Shown piece after piece: positions 1-11,500 of a DNA stretch of 64,000 nucleotides (position 1 is its first letter; the number at the start of each line of letters is the position of its first letter). The stretch spans positions 24,361,345-24,425,344 of the forward strand of contig CM026401.1 in the NCBI GenBank assembly GCA_014843695.1. Direction: 5' to 3'. This DNA is from Archivesica marissinica. Its lineage: Eukaryota > Mollusca > Bivalvia > Venerida > Vesicomyidae. The notes under the pieces are model-generated. The model was not told the DNA's origin, searched no databases, and saw only the letters and a list, made by a program, of their open reading frames with translations. Position numbers and translations under genes: made by a program.

Positions 1-1438
1 GCCAGTCTGGTCCCCTGCTTTAGGGACTGACATACCAAGCTATTGGACAGTCTTGTCCCCGGCTTTAGGGACTGACATACCAAGCTATTGGACAGTCTGG
101 TCCCCTGCTTTAGGGACTGACATACCAAGCTATTGGACAGTCTGGTCCCCTGCTTTATGGACTGACATACCAAGCTATTGACCAGTCTGGTCCCCTGCTT
201 TAGGGACTGACATACCAAGCTATTGGCCAGTCTGGTCCCCTGCTTTAGGGACTGACATACCAAGCTATTGGACAGTCTTGTCCCCGGCTTTAGGGACTGA
301 CATACCAAGCTATTGGACAGTCTGGTCCCCTGCTTTAGGGACTGACATACCAAGCTATTGGACAGTCTGGTCCCCTGCTTTAGGGACTGACATACCAAGC
401 TATTGGACAGTCTGGTCCCCTGCTTTATGGACTGACATACCAAGCTATTGACCAGTCTGGTCCCCTGCTTTAGGGACTGACATACCAAGCTATTGGACAG
501 TCTGGTCCCCTGCTTTAGGGACTGACATACCAAGCTATTGGACAGTCTGGTCCCCTGCTTTAGGGACTGACATACCAAGCTATTGACCAGTCTGGTCCCC
601 TGCTTTAGGGACTGACATACCAAGCTATTGGACAGTCTGGTCCCCTGCTTTAGGGACTGACATACCAAGCTATTGGACAGTCTGGTACCCTGCTTTAGGG
701 ACTGACATACCAAGCTATTGACCAGTCTGGTCCCCTGCTTTAGGGACTGGCATACCAAGCTATTGGACAGTCTGGTCCCCTGCTTTAGGGACTGACATAC
801 CAAGCTATTGACCAGTCTGGTCCCCTGCTTTAGGGACTGACATACCAAGCTATTGGACAGTCTGGTCCCCTGCTTTAGGCACTGACATACCAAGCTATTG
901 AACAGTCTGGTCCCCTGCTTTAGGGACTGACATACCAAGCTATTGGACAGTCTCGTCCCCTGCTTTAGGGACTGACATACCAAGCTATTGACCAGTCTGG
1001 TCCCCTGCTTTTGGGACTGACATACCAAGCTATTGGACAGTCTGGTCCCCTGCTTTAGGGACTGACATACTAAGCTATTGGACAGTCTGGTCCCCTGCTT
1101 TAGGGACTGACATACCAAGCTATTGGCCAGTCTGGTCCCCTGCTTTAGGGACTGACATACTAAGCTATTGGACAGTCTGGTCCCCTGCTTTAGGGACTGA
1201 CATACCAAGCTATTGGCCAGTCTGGTCCCCTGCTTTAGGGACTGACATACCAAGCTATTGGCCAGTCTGGTCCCCTGCTTTAGGGACTGACATACCAAGC
1301 TATTGACCAGTCTGGTCCCCTGCTTTAGGGACTGACATACGAAGCTATTGGACAGTCTGGTCCCCTGCTTTAGGGACTGACATACAAAGCTATTGGACAG
1401 TCTGGTCCACCATATTAGAACCTGATATACCGAGCTTG
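1..1438. repeat. 45-bp tandem array, about 32 copies, entering from the left edge
   Basis: The period is exactly 45 bp. Each copy carries CAGTCTGGTCCCCTGCTTTA followed by GGGACTGACATACCAAGC. Copies differ by a few point changes (GGACAG/GACCAG/GGCCAG at the junction, one TCTTGTCCCCGG variant). Variant copies recur at 225-270 bp intervals, which shows multi-unit duplication inside the array. The last copy (about 1396-1438) decays into unique sequence. There are no open frames and no sign of a gene. Confidence 0.97.
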
Positions 1439-2012
1439 GACAAGATATTTTTACACTATATTTTACATTTGCATATTTTAAAGAGCCTGATCCCAATACC
1501 GTTACACTTAGATTTGTAAATATTTAAATTTAATCCTGACTCGTAATGATAATCATATTAGGCGTTGAAACAAGTCATTTTGTCCATTGTTAAAGTATGC
1601 TGCATCATCCGCCAAAAGGATTTGTTTCATTTCTTTACTCTTATTGTTATTCCAACGACTGTATTATCTTTTCCAGGACCGCAATATTACAATGCACATG
1701 TTTTATCCACTAGACACGTTGCTACTTGCTTCTGACAATATTAGATATAAGTCGTATACCATGTCCATCCCAATTCCCTATTACATTGTTATATGGGTTA
1801 ATATGGTATTCGTAAATAAAGGCCACAGTTATCACGTTTTAATAATAATACATGATTATGAATAAGATTATGTAGTATATGGTAAATGAATATACATGTA
1901 AATATAATTTGGTATACTGGTATGCTGAACCCAGTGTCAACCTTGACCTTTCTAAATTCTCAACTCAAGATTGACTACCTTTGGTTGACTTTTAGGCTAT
2001 ACGAAATGTTCA
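1439..2012. other. AT-rich unique sequence, no gene seen
   Basis: Only short, low-complexity open frames are present (up to 92 codons, hydrophobic and AT-driven). I see no splice-bounded exon or domain motif. Confidence 0.6.
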
Positions 2013-2097
2013 ACCTTACCCGGTTAGCTAACAAAACGGAGTTATATACAAAAATGTTTGTAAATGTCTGAAGTTTGTCACTCATGCGGCATAAATT
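2013..2097 (+). repeat. Left arm of a dispersed inverted repeat (partner 3450-3533)
   Basis: This segment, with TTACCCGGTTAGCTAACAAA and then AAATGTTTGTAAATGTCTGA, reappears reverse-complemented at 3450-3533 at high identity with small indels. Just beyond it, CAAGATGGCGTCCAAAATGG occurs in direct orientation at both sites (2113-2135 and 3353-3376). The two copies are therefore rearranged relative to each other. They are probably fragments of one interspersed element. Confidence 0.8.
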
Positions 2098-2162
2098 GTG
2101 GCGTTCGGAGAAATCCAAGATGGCGTCCAAAATGGCCGTCGTAAATTGATAGTCCACTTAAA

Positions 2163-2181
2163 TGACAACAACAACAACAAT
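2163..2181. repeat. Short (CAA)n microsatellite
   Basis: About six CAA triplets in unique sequence. Confidence 0.85.
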
Positions 2182-2397
2182 TACTTTTTTTTCAAGTCAG
2201 GTTACATGTATACAGTAACATCATGACAAAATATGTTTTAACTTACTAATGTGGGTCAATGTTGAAATAATATCTTTCATGGGGACAGTAATATGTATGT
2301 GTTTATATATTAATGAATAATTATGTATGTGTATTTGAATCAAAGAGTTAATTAATATGATAGTTTCTTAAGAGAAACATTGGCGTCGGGAGAAAAC

Positions 2398-2490
2398 CTA
2401 GCGGCTCCAGCGCTACCAAACGTCATGCAGTCTGAGATAACACGGGCTATGTCCTCGACAGTCATCTCACCGGTCGCCCGGTCCGTTATG
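2398..2490 (-). CDS. Possible isolated exon, unknown protein
   Basis: On the - strand a pyrimidine-rich stretch ending in CAACAG (2491-2496) could be a splice acceptor. It is followed by 93 bp that are clearly GC-richer than the surroundings and open in one frame, including TGEMTVEDIARVISD. A weak AG|GTTTTC donor follows at 2397. The exon would be symmetric: one base, 30 codons, two bases. The frame stays open past the donor to a TAA near 2360, so a transposon fragment is equally possible. I do not recognise the protein. No partner exon was found on this strand in the window. Confidence 0.3.
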
Positions 2491-2851
2491 CTGTTGCAAC
2501 GGGGAAATAATAAAAATCACTAGAGGGGAGCAAAGTGTTTACCTGACTTACGATACTTGGTCATTTGTATCATGTGGATGTTATTGTTTAAATAGTTAAA
2601 TTAGAGTGCAACATTTCTAGTTCATGAATTAGGGCAAACTATCAGTTTAGCAGGAAAAACCAAACAATACAGTTTCAATCCACTTAAATGACTATAAATG
2701 GTCCTGAAGTTTACATTTTGTGATTTTATTTCATTTTCTTTGTATTCATGTGTAAGAATATACATTGTCAATTGGATTTTATGCCATTTTGCAAGAAATT
2801 ATTGTACCATTTAAGAAAATTACGCAAATTTACCGATTAAAATTGTCAAAT
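2491..2851. other. AT-rich unique sequence, nothing recognised
   Basis: No coding signal, repeat or RNA structure that I can support. Confidence 0.5.
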
Positions 2852-3052
2852 TTAACCCATTCAACACCAAGTAACTCACATGGACTGGTCCATGATATTC
2901 ATAAACCAATAAATGAATCAGAAAATCACATTTGGACAAGTTCATTTATCAAAATGGGTAATTATGTCTAAAAATAGTCATATCACTGGCAAAAGATGCA
3001 GATCTACATTTTCTGTAAGCCTATTTAGAGGTCTGTGGTGTTGAAAGGGTTA
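2852..3052. mobile_element. Probable MITE, about 200 bp with 16-18 bp terminal inverted repeats
   Basis: The left end TAACCCATTCAACACC (from 2853) is matched at the right end by its near-perfect complement GGTGTTGAAAGGGTTA (3037-3052), with one mismatch. The interior is AT-rich and non-coding. No clear target-site duplication is visible, so the element boundaries are approximate. Confidence 0.6.
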
Positions 3053-3449
3053 CGGGTTAAGGCTGAAATTTTAGCTCTGAGTCTTTGGTGTAAATCATGT
3101 GTAAGTATGTTTAAAATGAAAGTGTAGATCAAATCTAATTAAAATAATTGCTACTTGCTGGAAATCAGATGAAAACTATGAATATATAAGTTTTTATAAA
3201 TGGGTGGGATAATTTAATATGCATTTTAGCTGTAGAAGTATAGCTAGTTTGTACAGTTTATTAACACCATATTTTTGTTTATATATGTATACTAAATTAA
3301 TTACTTATTTATGTTGGGCATGTAATATGTGACACACAAAATGGTTAACAATCCAAGATGGCGTCCAAAATGGCCTGCAGATGGCTAGACGACTTTATTT
3401 ACATGAAGTTGATTACAAACAAAAATCAATGAAATCATGTATTTATGCC
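3053..3449. other. AT-rich unique sequence with a second CAAGATGGCG motif
   Basis: Non-coding. It includes the second direct copy of the AAGATGGCGTCC block at about 3355. The match to the YY1 consensus is noted, but in this repeat context no regulatory role is claimed. Confidence 0.5.
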
Positions 3450-3533
3450 AATTTATGCCTCATGTGTGACAAACTTCAGACATTTACAAACATTTTAGTA
3501 TATAACTCGTTTTGTTAGCTGACCGGGTAAGGT
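3450..3533 (-). repeat. Right arm of a dispersed inverted repeat (partner 2013-2097)
   Basis: Reverse complement of the segment at 2013-2097: TTTGTTAGCTGACCGGGTAA on the + strand here against TTACCCGGTTAGCTAACAAA there. The spacer between the arms is about 1.35 kb. Confidence 0.8.
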
Positions 3534-4737
3534 AGCCTGGGAACAGGTGTCGATATATTTTGCCTGGTCAGTCAAATAAATATATTTTAACACTGAGATT
3601 ATTAATTAGCCATATTGAGTTTCTGATAATATAAGCCTGGGGAAACTGGGGGTTTGTCCGTGTTATTATTGACTCTCATTAATCATATTAATAGGCATAT
3701 TAGAACGTAACTTAATTAATGACGTACTTTAATCGAAAGCGAGGCACTGCAATGTTGATAAAACTTTATTATTGGCCGCCATTGTTTATGGGTCAACGGA
3801 ATGATAAATAGTTTTTAAAAGTACAATGTGCGTCTGATTTGACATATTTACTCAATATTTAAGTCGTCCTTAGTTCAATTACGCCGAATCGACCCATTAC
3901 CATCTAAACGTAATATTTATAATCTGCCATCTCGTCGATATAACACAGAAACGTGAAATTATATGTTTGCAATGTAAATGAGGCTATGGGAGCATTCGTG
4001 TTTATTTGGAAATGATCGTGTATAATCGTGCCTGTTCGGCAATTTCCGATCAAATTCCGTTTCTATATTTAGCGATATTATCTTATAGAGAAGAGTTGTC
4101 GTTCTACAAATCTACACCCTCAAAAATGAGTAGATGGCGCTACGATCGGAAATCAAGTTTCCCCAGGCTGTCATTTTTCCAGAAGTTAAAAAGTGAAAAA
4201 TCGACAGACTGGCACCCAGGTTACGGGTAAGGTTGCCCCTCAAAATAGTGGTCCTATAAGTCACCTAACCACTTTTACTGGTATCATACATATAACTATA
4301 ACATAAAACCCTATTGTCGACCTTGTATTTTTGTTTTGTTTTTCACACAAGATGGATAATACAGGGATATCACTCTAAATGTGATTATACATAATGCAAA
4401 AAGGTTTTATTACATGCATTCACACTTTTTAATATAAGTAAACTACGGGGGTATATCATTATGATGTATTCTCAACCCAATTCTCAAATTTGCTCCGGTT
4501 TGAATGTCGAAGTTCTAGTATTATATTTTGCTATACACCAACAAGTACATATATATCGTAGATCATCGCACTACAATGGTTTCTAGTTACATTGCCATAA
4601 ACAATATCATGCCATATAAAACCGATGCACTAGTATATGAATACACCTATATACACATGCATGCATATGTAAGCATACACATGAACATGTGTATGCATAC
4701 GTTCGCATGGGTGAGTGCGTGACAACTCACAATTTGG
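3534..4737. other. Unique intergenic sequence; no gene supported
   Basis: Contains GGCCGCCATTGTTT near 3774, which matches a YY1-type GCCGCCAT core, and a 74-codon open frame (4006-4230) with no recognisable domain. From about 4660 the sequence has degenerate ACATGTGTATGCAT-type steps that grade into the next tandem array. Confidence 0.5.
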
Positions 4738-5855
4738 ACATGTGTACGTGCATGTGTTTATATATTCACATTCTGTTTGGACATGCGTACGTGCATGAGG
4801 CTTGAGTTTATATATTCACATTCTGTTTGGACATGCGTACGTGCATGAGGCTTGAGTTTATATATTCACATTCTGTTTGGACATGCGTACGTGCATGAGG
4901 CTTGAGTTTATATATTCACATTCTGTTTGGACATGCGTACGTGCATGAGGCTTGAGTTTATATATTCACATTCTGTTTGGACATGCGTACGTGCATGAGG
5001 CTTGAGTTTATATATTCACATTCTGTTTGGACATGCGTACGTGCATGAGGCTTGAGTTTATATATTCACATTCTGTTTGGACATGCGTACGTGCATGAGG
5101 CTTGAGTTTATATATTCACATTCTGTTTGGACATGCGTACGTGCATGAGGCTTGAGTTTATATATTCACATTCTGTTTGGACATGCGTACGTGCATGAGG
5201 CTTGTGTTTATATATTCACATTCTGTTTGGACATGTGTACAACGTGCTTGTGTTTATATATTCACATTCTGTTTGGACATGTGTATGATGTGCTTGTGTT
5301 TATATATTCACATTCTGTTTGGACATGTGTACGACGTGCTTGTGTTTATATATTCACATTCTGTTTGGACATGTGTACGATGTGCGTGTGTTTATATATT
5401 CACATTCTGTTTGGACATGTGTACGTGTGTGTGTTTATATATTCACATTCTGTTTGGACATGTGTACGACGTGTGTGTGTTTATATATTCACATTCTGTT
5501 TGGACATGTGTACGACGTGCATGAGTTTATATATTCACATTCTGTTTGGACATGTGTACGTGCATGAGTTTATATATTCACATTCTGTTTGGACATGTGT
5601 ACGTGTGTGTGTTTATATATTCATATTCTGTTTGGACATGTGTACGACGTGCATGAGTTTATATATTCACATTCTGTTTGGACATGTGTACGACGTGCAT
5701 GAGTTTATATATTCACATTCTGTTTGGACATGTGTACGTGCATGAGTTTATATATTCACATTCTGTTTGGACATATGTACGTGTGTGTGTTTATATATTC
5801 ACATTCTGTTTGGACATGTGTACGACGTGCGTGTGTTTATATATTCACATTCTGG
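4738..5855. repeat. Tandem array, 24 copies, period shifting from 50 bp to 46/43 bp
   Basis: Every copy has the core TATATATTCACATTCTGTTT, then GGACATG. Copies 1-10 are 50 bp with GGACATGCGTACGTGCATGA and are almost identical. From about 5216 the linker shortens to 46 or 42-43 bp and GCGTAC becomes GTGTAC. The shortened units rotate the reading frame (46 = 3x15+1), so three overlapping + frames stay open and give pseudo-proteins of up to 197 codons. They have no coding character. Confidence 0.96.
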
Positions 5856-5899
5856 TTTATTTCTTCTCGAACTGTATATATATATTCGCACCCTTTTTT

Positions 5900-5950
5900 T
5901 GTGGTGTGGTGTGGTGTGGTGGGTGTGGGTGTGTGTGTGTGTGTGTGTTT
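5900..5950. repeat. (GGTGT)n / (GT)n microsatellite
   Basis: GTGGTGTG pentamer steps pass into about 10 GT dinucleotides. Confidence 0.9.
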
Positions 5951-6082
5951 TAAGCAGCCAACCTGTATTAAGCAGCCAGTTTCCAGATTCCCAATATGTT
6001 GTTTTTGTATACATTTGACCTATTAAGCAGCCACCTGTGTTAAGCAGCCACTTTCTGTGATTCCCTTGGCTGGCTGCTTAAG
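5949..6082. mobile_element. TTAAGCAGCCA-ended dispersed repeat, copy 1 (MITE-like)
   Basis: Begins TTAAGCAGCCAACCTG and ends TGGCTGCTTAA, so its termini are inverted repeats. TTAAGCAGCCA also recurs internally. A diverged copy in the opposite orientation lies at 13153-13285 and shares the interior TTCCAGATTCCCAATATGTT in complementary form. It is non-coding and the size suits a MITE. Confidence 0.7.
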
Positions 6083-6124
6083 ACAGATTAGACTGTATTT
6101 GCTTTCTTCATGGCTGACACATTA

Positions 6125-6325
6125 CATACACAAAACCAGTTTCCAATCTGATATGCATGTGTGCGCGTGTATATATGTTCATACTCTTTTCCTTTGCATG
6201 CATAAAACCAGTCGCCATTTTTAATATGCATGTGTTCGTGCTCGCATGTATATTTTGCATGTTCGTTTATTCTGGTCAAACGTATTGCATATGCAAAACC
6301 AACCTCCATTTTGTTATGTGCAGTA
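6125..6325. repeat. Three diverged copies of an approximately 75-90 bp repeat
   Basis: AAAACCAG(T/C)..CC followed by ATATGCATGTGT recurs at about 6132, 6205 and 6294. Similarity is low, which indicates an old duplication. No protein is supported. Confidence 0.5.
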
Positions 6326-6382
6326 AGAAAAACAGATATCTTACAAATAGTGTTTTTATTGTCATAATTGCAGAAATACAAA

Positions 6383-6800
6383 TGTCTTCATCCAGATGAT
6401 TATAAGTAAATAATACATGCCCATGACCTCATCCAGATGATTATAAGTTAATAATACATGCCCATGACCTCATCCAGATGATTATAAGTAAATAATATAT
6501 GCCCATGACCTCATCCAGATGATTATAAGTAAATAATACATGCCCATGACCTCATCCAGATGATTATAAGTAAATAATACATACCCATGACCTCATCCAG
6601 ATGATTATAAGTAAATAATACATGCCCATGACCTCATCCAGATGATTATAAGTAAATAATACATACCCATGACCTCATCCAGATGATTATAAGTAAATAA
6701 TACATGCCCATGACCTCATCCAGATGATTATAAGTAAATAATACATACCCATGACCTCATCCAGATGATTATAAGTAAATAATACATGCCCATGACCTCT
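6383..6800. repeat. 41-bp tandem array, about 10 copies
   Basis: CATCCAGATGATTATAAGTA recurs every 41 bp from 6389 to 6758. The copies are nearly identical, differing by GCCC/ACCC and a few single bases. Confidence 0.97.
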
Positions 6801-6898
6801 AAAAAATATCAATATGACAATACCGATATCTAAATATTACGATCGCTTCTACTTCTGTTTTTGTATCCATAGCTTTTCTCTATGGAGTGCATAATATG

Positions 6899-7880
6899 TT
6901 CTATGAATGTTCGGGGCATTGGAAATGATAAAAAACGCCTAGAAGTATTTGAATGGCACAAACTAAAGAGATAAAACATCTGTTTTTTGCAAGAAACACA
7001 TTTGACAATTCAATATATTGAAAAATGGAAATAGGAATGAAAAGGTGAAAAATGGAAATAGGAATGAAAAGGTGAAAAATGGAAATAGGAATGGAAAGGT
7101 GAAAAATGGAAATAGGAATGGAAAGGTGACACTTTTTACAGTTGAATAAATTCAAACAGTGCCAGAGTTGCCATTCTTTTAAACATGACCACATCTTACA
7201 AAACTACAAATTTTACAGAGGTTGTCAAAGGGTGCCTTATCACCTTAGATATAATAATAAATGAACAAGAAATCACTCTAGTAACTATATATGGACCTAA
7301 TAATGATGATAGTATAGTAACATCTTCTCCACTCTTGAAGCATATATGCGCGAGAATAACGACAAACATTTTGTATTAGGCGGAGATTACACCACTGTCC
7401 TAAATGTTGATATGGTCAAGAAAAATGGCCAAAAACATGTTAACTGTAGGAAAAAATTATATATCTTCACAAATCAGTTTAATTTACTAGACGTATGGAG
7501 AAAAAACAACCCAAAAATACTACAATACACTTATACAGTAGATGTAATTACAGAATTTGGAACCATAAGTGGTCTAAAATTAAATGTATCCAAATCAGTA
7601 ATATTAAGAAATGGATCACTGCGACATACAAATATAACCTATTTCAACCAAAAAGACTTCTTATGGACATCTGAAAGAACGAAGACTCTTGGATTACATT
7701 TTAGCAACGATAATGAACAGACTTTGCATCTAAACCTAGAACCAAAATTGCAAGAATTCTATAACTGTCTTAAACAATGGCAACACTGTAAGCTGACACT
7801 TTTAGTTAGGTAAAGTGACAATAACAAAGACCTTTGCGCTTCCAAAATTGGTTCTATCTATTTACAGTGTTACCTACCAT
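6899..7880 (+). mobile_element. Degenerate L1-like non-LTR retrotransposon, internally deleted
   Basis: Broken frames encode recognisable LINE pieces in order. First comes an endonuclease (EEP fold) N-terminus, MNVRGIGNDKKR..FLQETHLT, interrupted by an in-frame TAA. After a 27-bp minisatellite come ITLVTIYGPNNDD and GGDYTTVLN; the latter corresponds to the catalytic GGDFN region with N replaced by T. Then, without the palm YxDD motif, the frame passes directly into the distal reverse-transcriptase part: SGLKLNVSKS, LGLHFSND, LKQWQHCKLTL, then after a frameshift KVTITKTFALPKLVLS. Most of the reverse transcriptase is therefore deleted between the endonuclease and the thumb-like region. Stops and frameshifts make it inactive. 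Family placement is from motif recognition only. Confidence 0.85.
7019..7127. repeat. 27-bp tandem repeat x4 inside the LINE relic
   Basis: GGAAATAGGAATGAAAAGGT plus a short A-rich linker is repeated four times. It disrupts the endonuclease frame, so the expansion came after the element died or killed it. Confidence 0.93.
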
Positions 7881-7898
7881 ATATACTCTCATATAAGG

Positions 7899-8252
7899 TG
7901 ATCTCGCCTGTAATACTCTAGGGGCTGGGCCTGAGTTGTATGCATTTTTATGTATAGGGGAAAACCCACTTTTATATGGTAGTATAGGTCCTAGGCTTTA
8001 AAAAAAATTTGGGTTCTCGCTCGAAAACCCTATAGATTTTTTCCCAGCATGCCCCAAAAGTTGCCCACCGGGCGAGAAACCATATCGGTCATATCTCGGC
8101 CATTTCTTGAGCGATTTTGACAATCTTTTTTTTAATAGAGGTTGTTTTGGGTGTGAAACACGTTTAAAACAATATAAAATCGATATGGAGTCTCTATCAA
8201 GTGATTCCAATGTCAATCGAAAATACAGACCATGTTCTTGCACATGTTCTAC
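7899..8252 (+). mobile_element. Left long inverted repeat of a 4.2-kb element
   Basis: The sequence from GGGGCTGGG through GTATGCATTTTTATGTATAG, TTTGGGTTCTCGCTCGAAAA and AAATCGATATGGAGTCTCTA matches the reverse complement of 11817-12105. The left arm carries about 60 extra bases (around 8115-8168) that are absent on the right. A block of about 70 bp containing TCTCGGCCATTTCTTGAGCG is repeated directly at 8066-8137 and 8258-8330. Confidence 0.88.
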
Positions 8253-8257
8253 ATTCT

Positions 8258-8330
8258 CCGCCGGTGAGAAACCATACAGGTCAAATCTCGGCCATTTCTT
8301 GAGCGATTTTGACAATCATTTTTTTAAATA
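8258..8330 (+). repeat. Second copy of an approximately 70-bp direct repeat
   Basis: GAGAAACCATACAGGTCAAA and TTTCTTGAGCGATTTTGACA repeat the block at 8066-8137 with a few substitutions. It lies just inside the left arm. Confidence 0.85.
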
Positions 8331-8458
8331 GAGTTTTGTTTGGCTGTTGAACATGATAAAAGCAAAATGTAGTTGATTTGAAAACTTGTTTACATGGTAG
8401 GGGCTCTGAAGTTCTTCCGGAGAAATTAAATCAGTTCTGAAATATTTAATGACACAAA

Positions 8459-8464
8459 TTTATT
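8459..8464 (-). promoter_or_regulatory. Candidate polyadenylation signal of the minus-strand element gene
   Basis: AATAAA on the - strand, about 60 bases past the last TGA stop (8523-8525) of the decayed gene. Confidence 0.4.
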
Positions 8465-8522
8465 AAGATTTAACACCCACATCACAATGAAACAGATCTA
8501 ATTATATGGATTGGTGCAGGCA

Positions 8523-11500
8523 TCATCTTGCAACTTCATGCGGCATATACATGTGGCTCGAGCACACTAGCCACAGTGCTGGAACAAGGCACTCGTTCTC
8601 TAGCTGATACCCAAAATGTAGTGGAGCTATGATGATGGGTTGGAAGATGTGGATAATCCGAGTATGTACCGAATAAGGCTCGCATTATGTGTGGAAGCAC
8701 GTTGGAGGTAAATTTTGATGTGATGAGCCCTTGGTCTGGTGATATATTTGGGCACGAAGCTGTGTGAAAGACGAATATTGGTTACTCTCTCTAAAAACCA
8801 ACACAAGGACTTTTTCAGCATCAGCCTTGGTCTCGGGTGTAATTGTCATTTCTCTACCGAAATTTCTAAGCAATTGGGTGGGCTGGGCTTTGAGGGCAGC
8901 TTTCTTGGTGCCTACTTTGCTCGGTGCATCACATCCAGTCAAGCAATGCAAGGCGGGAAGGACATTGCAAACGTCTTGACCTTGACGTTTGTGCAAAATG
9001 TGCAGTGGGATAAATCGCAGTTTTTCCGCATCCACCTCGCATCCAGAGCTCGCTTAGTCCTGCTTCTTTCAGGATAGGTAAGTGGTAGAGTATGGCCACA
9101 GCAACGTCAGTGTCGTTGGACAAAACTACACAGGTTTTGTAGCCTGCCTTAGCACAGTTGAAGGCATGGAGAACCAGCCACAAGTCTGCCTCGTCTAGCT
9201 GTGAGTACAATTCAGGAAGTACTGTTCTGTTGCCTTTATACAAGGAAGTACATGGCCAGTCATCGCCCTGCATTGATAGCTGACTCACGACAGTAGGGCG
9301 TGGTAAGTCCATGGCGAGACCAGAGACATGTTTGTAAATAAGCTGTTCCAAAATCATCTTGTTCTGTTGTGATGGCCAGAAGTTAGCCATCTGTGAAAGT
9401 GGAGACTCAGGTGTGATTTCAGTTAACACAATCGAAGGTGCAGTACACCTTCTCTCGTGTTCTTGGTCTTTTATGGAAGGTTCTCCAGTATAGATGTCAA
9501 AGATATAGTCACAGCGGCCATTTTTGTGGTAGATCGCTAAAGACTTTTGCATGAGTGTGAGCAGGACACCGAATGCCTTCAGCCCCTGAAGTGGTAGGCG
9601 GCAGACTAGGGCCATGACGTCGATAATAAATGCAGAATTATCACAATGCATATACTGCATATCAGCATCAGTCAGGACAAGCTCAAGCTCACGTATGAGC
9701 AGACTTTTCTCTAGGTGGGTCATGTGGCCGTCAGCGTCAAATATCATGGGACTAGGTACAACATCATACTTGAGGAGCTCATTCGTTGTAATGTGTCTGT
9801 GTCGAGCGATGTCAATAGACTTGTCTGTGATGTTGACTTGTCTCACAGTTTGCTTTACAGTTGACTTCTGCTTGTTGTTCTTTATGCTGATCATTGTATG
9901 GATCTTGCGACGGCTGATCGGACTGTCTAGTCGAACATTCCTCGTGATGAAAGCGCTGATGGTGAAAATGCTCATAAGCTTCTTTCCCAATGTCTGTCGC
10001 ATTCAGCAAATCACTTCTTATGTTTTCAGGCATGCCTTGTTTGGTTACAAAGTTGTGACGCTTCTTTGGGCAATCAGTTGAGAAAGGAGACTCTCTTTCC
10101 TCAATAAAGCGGACACAGTTCTGGATATTTTCTTCGCTCTTGTTCGTGTAGGATTGGGATGATGTACATAGGCTTCTGACGTGTGTTCATGAACACCTGT
10201 AATTTCACGAAGCAAGTTGTTCACACCCATCATCTCGTGAAAGATCAGATCCCATTGGGCGACAAATTGTTTCCACTTGCAATGCCCAATGATGCTGTCA
10301 CTGCATTTTGAAGAAAGTTCTATTGTTTGCTCGAGCTTTTGGTCACCCCCGACAGCTGTAAAGACACCAAGCTTGTCCTTCACCGAGGAGTTAAGTTCTG
10401 CAAAGTTCTCATACACCTCCTGAGGCAAGTTTCTGCAGTCTTCCAGATAGGCTTTCCTCCAGCGAAGGTAGTGTGTGCAGTCCCACGTGGCAAATTCATA
10501 CAGTGCCCGCTGCATGGCATCGAGGTGGGGGTCCCAAGAACCTCTGTCGGCATAAAGAAGATCTAAGACCACCTGGAACCGAGACAAGTACTGGTACCAG
10601 AATTTGAAATTCTCGCACTCCTTGACTCTTGACTCTATGAACTCATCAAGGTCACTCATCAGCTGAGTAGAAGAAGCTTTGAACTGATCGAGCATCTTCT
10701 TGTTGCGCTCTCGGGCTCCATATTTCATTGCACTGCGGAGGCTGGCCAAAAGCCTAAATTCCGTGACATATTTGTCAACTCCAGTACTCTTGAAGAATTC
10801 CTTCAACAGTAGGCGCTGCATCGCTTCGGCCAGGATCTTTTGAGCATCAAGCGACTGAGCGTAATGACCCGCATTAAGAATCGAGGTCTGGATTACAGAT
10901 GGCCGTAGATATGTGTCTCAAGCCATAGATGCTCTGCACCACTTCATTCGATGCTCCTGCCACAGCACTTAAGCAAGTTTTTCGTAGTGTGGAACGTCCC
11001 TAAACACAATATGATGCACTTGAACTCATCTGGTCTCCAAAGCTGTATCATTTTTGCTATGCTGTACACCTTCTCATCGGCATAGAGTGGAATATATGAT
11101 TGTACTAGTTGAGAACACAGGGACTTGATGTTATTCAACTCTGTGTATACAACTTCCCCGTTGTTGGTGTCAAGTGGCACTACGGGCATAAATGCAACTT
11201 GCTTGAGTGGGACATTGCCACCCGTCCAAACCGCATTACTTGCACTCCACGATTGCATAGTTTGACTTGTCGGATATACCAAGTCCGCCATGTGGCAATC
11301 ACGAGGTTCCAAGTTAAGTCTGCATATAGCCCAAGCCATATCGGATAGTCTCTTGTCCCGCCTAATGTCATCGTAGACTGCTGGTTGATTGTGGCCTTTG
11401 TAGGATGTAGGTAGGTCATACTTTTTCATATGTTCTCCAAATTATTGTAGCTGCTGGCATGGCAATACTTCCTTTAGGGCTTTCGGACCATGAACAACTG

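Noticed and set aside
2100..3376. CAAGATGGCG motifs as functional YY1 promoter elements
   Set aside because: They occur inside a dispersed repeat pair with no transcription-start or gene evidence.
5152..6026. Several overlapping + frames of 82-197 codons
   Set aside because: All are the 46/43-bp tandem unit read in rotating frames, with no start context or non-repeat domain.
6901..7194. Minus-strand 97-codon frame
   Set aside because: Shadow of the + strand LINE endonuclease and its 27-bp repeat.
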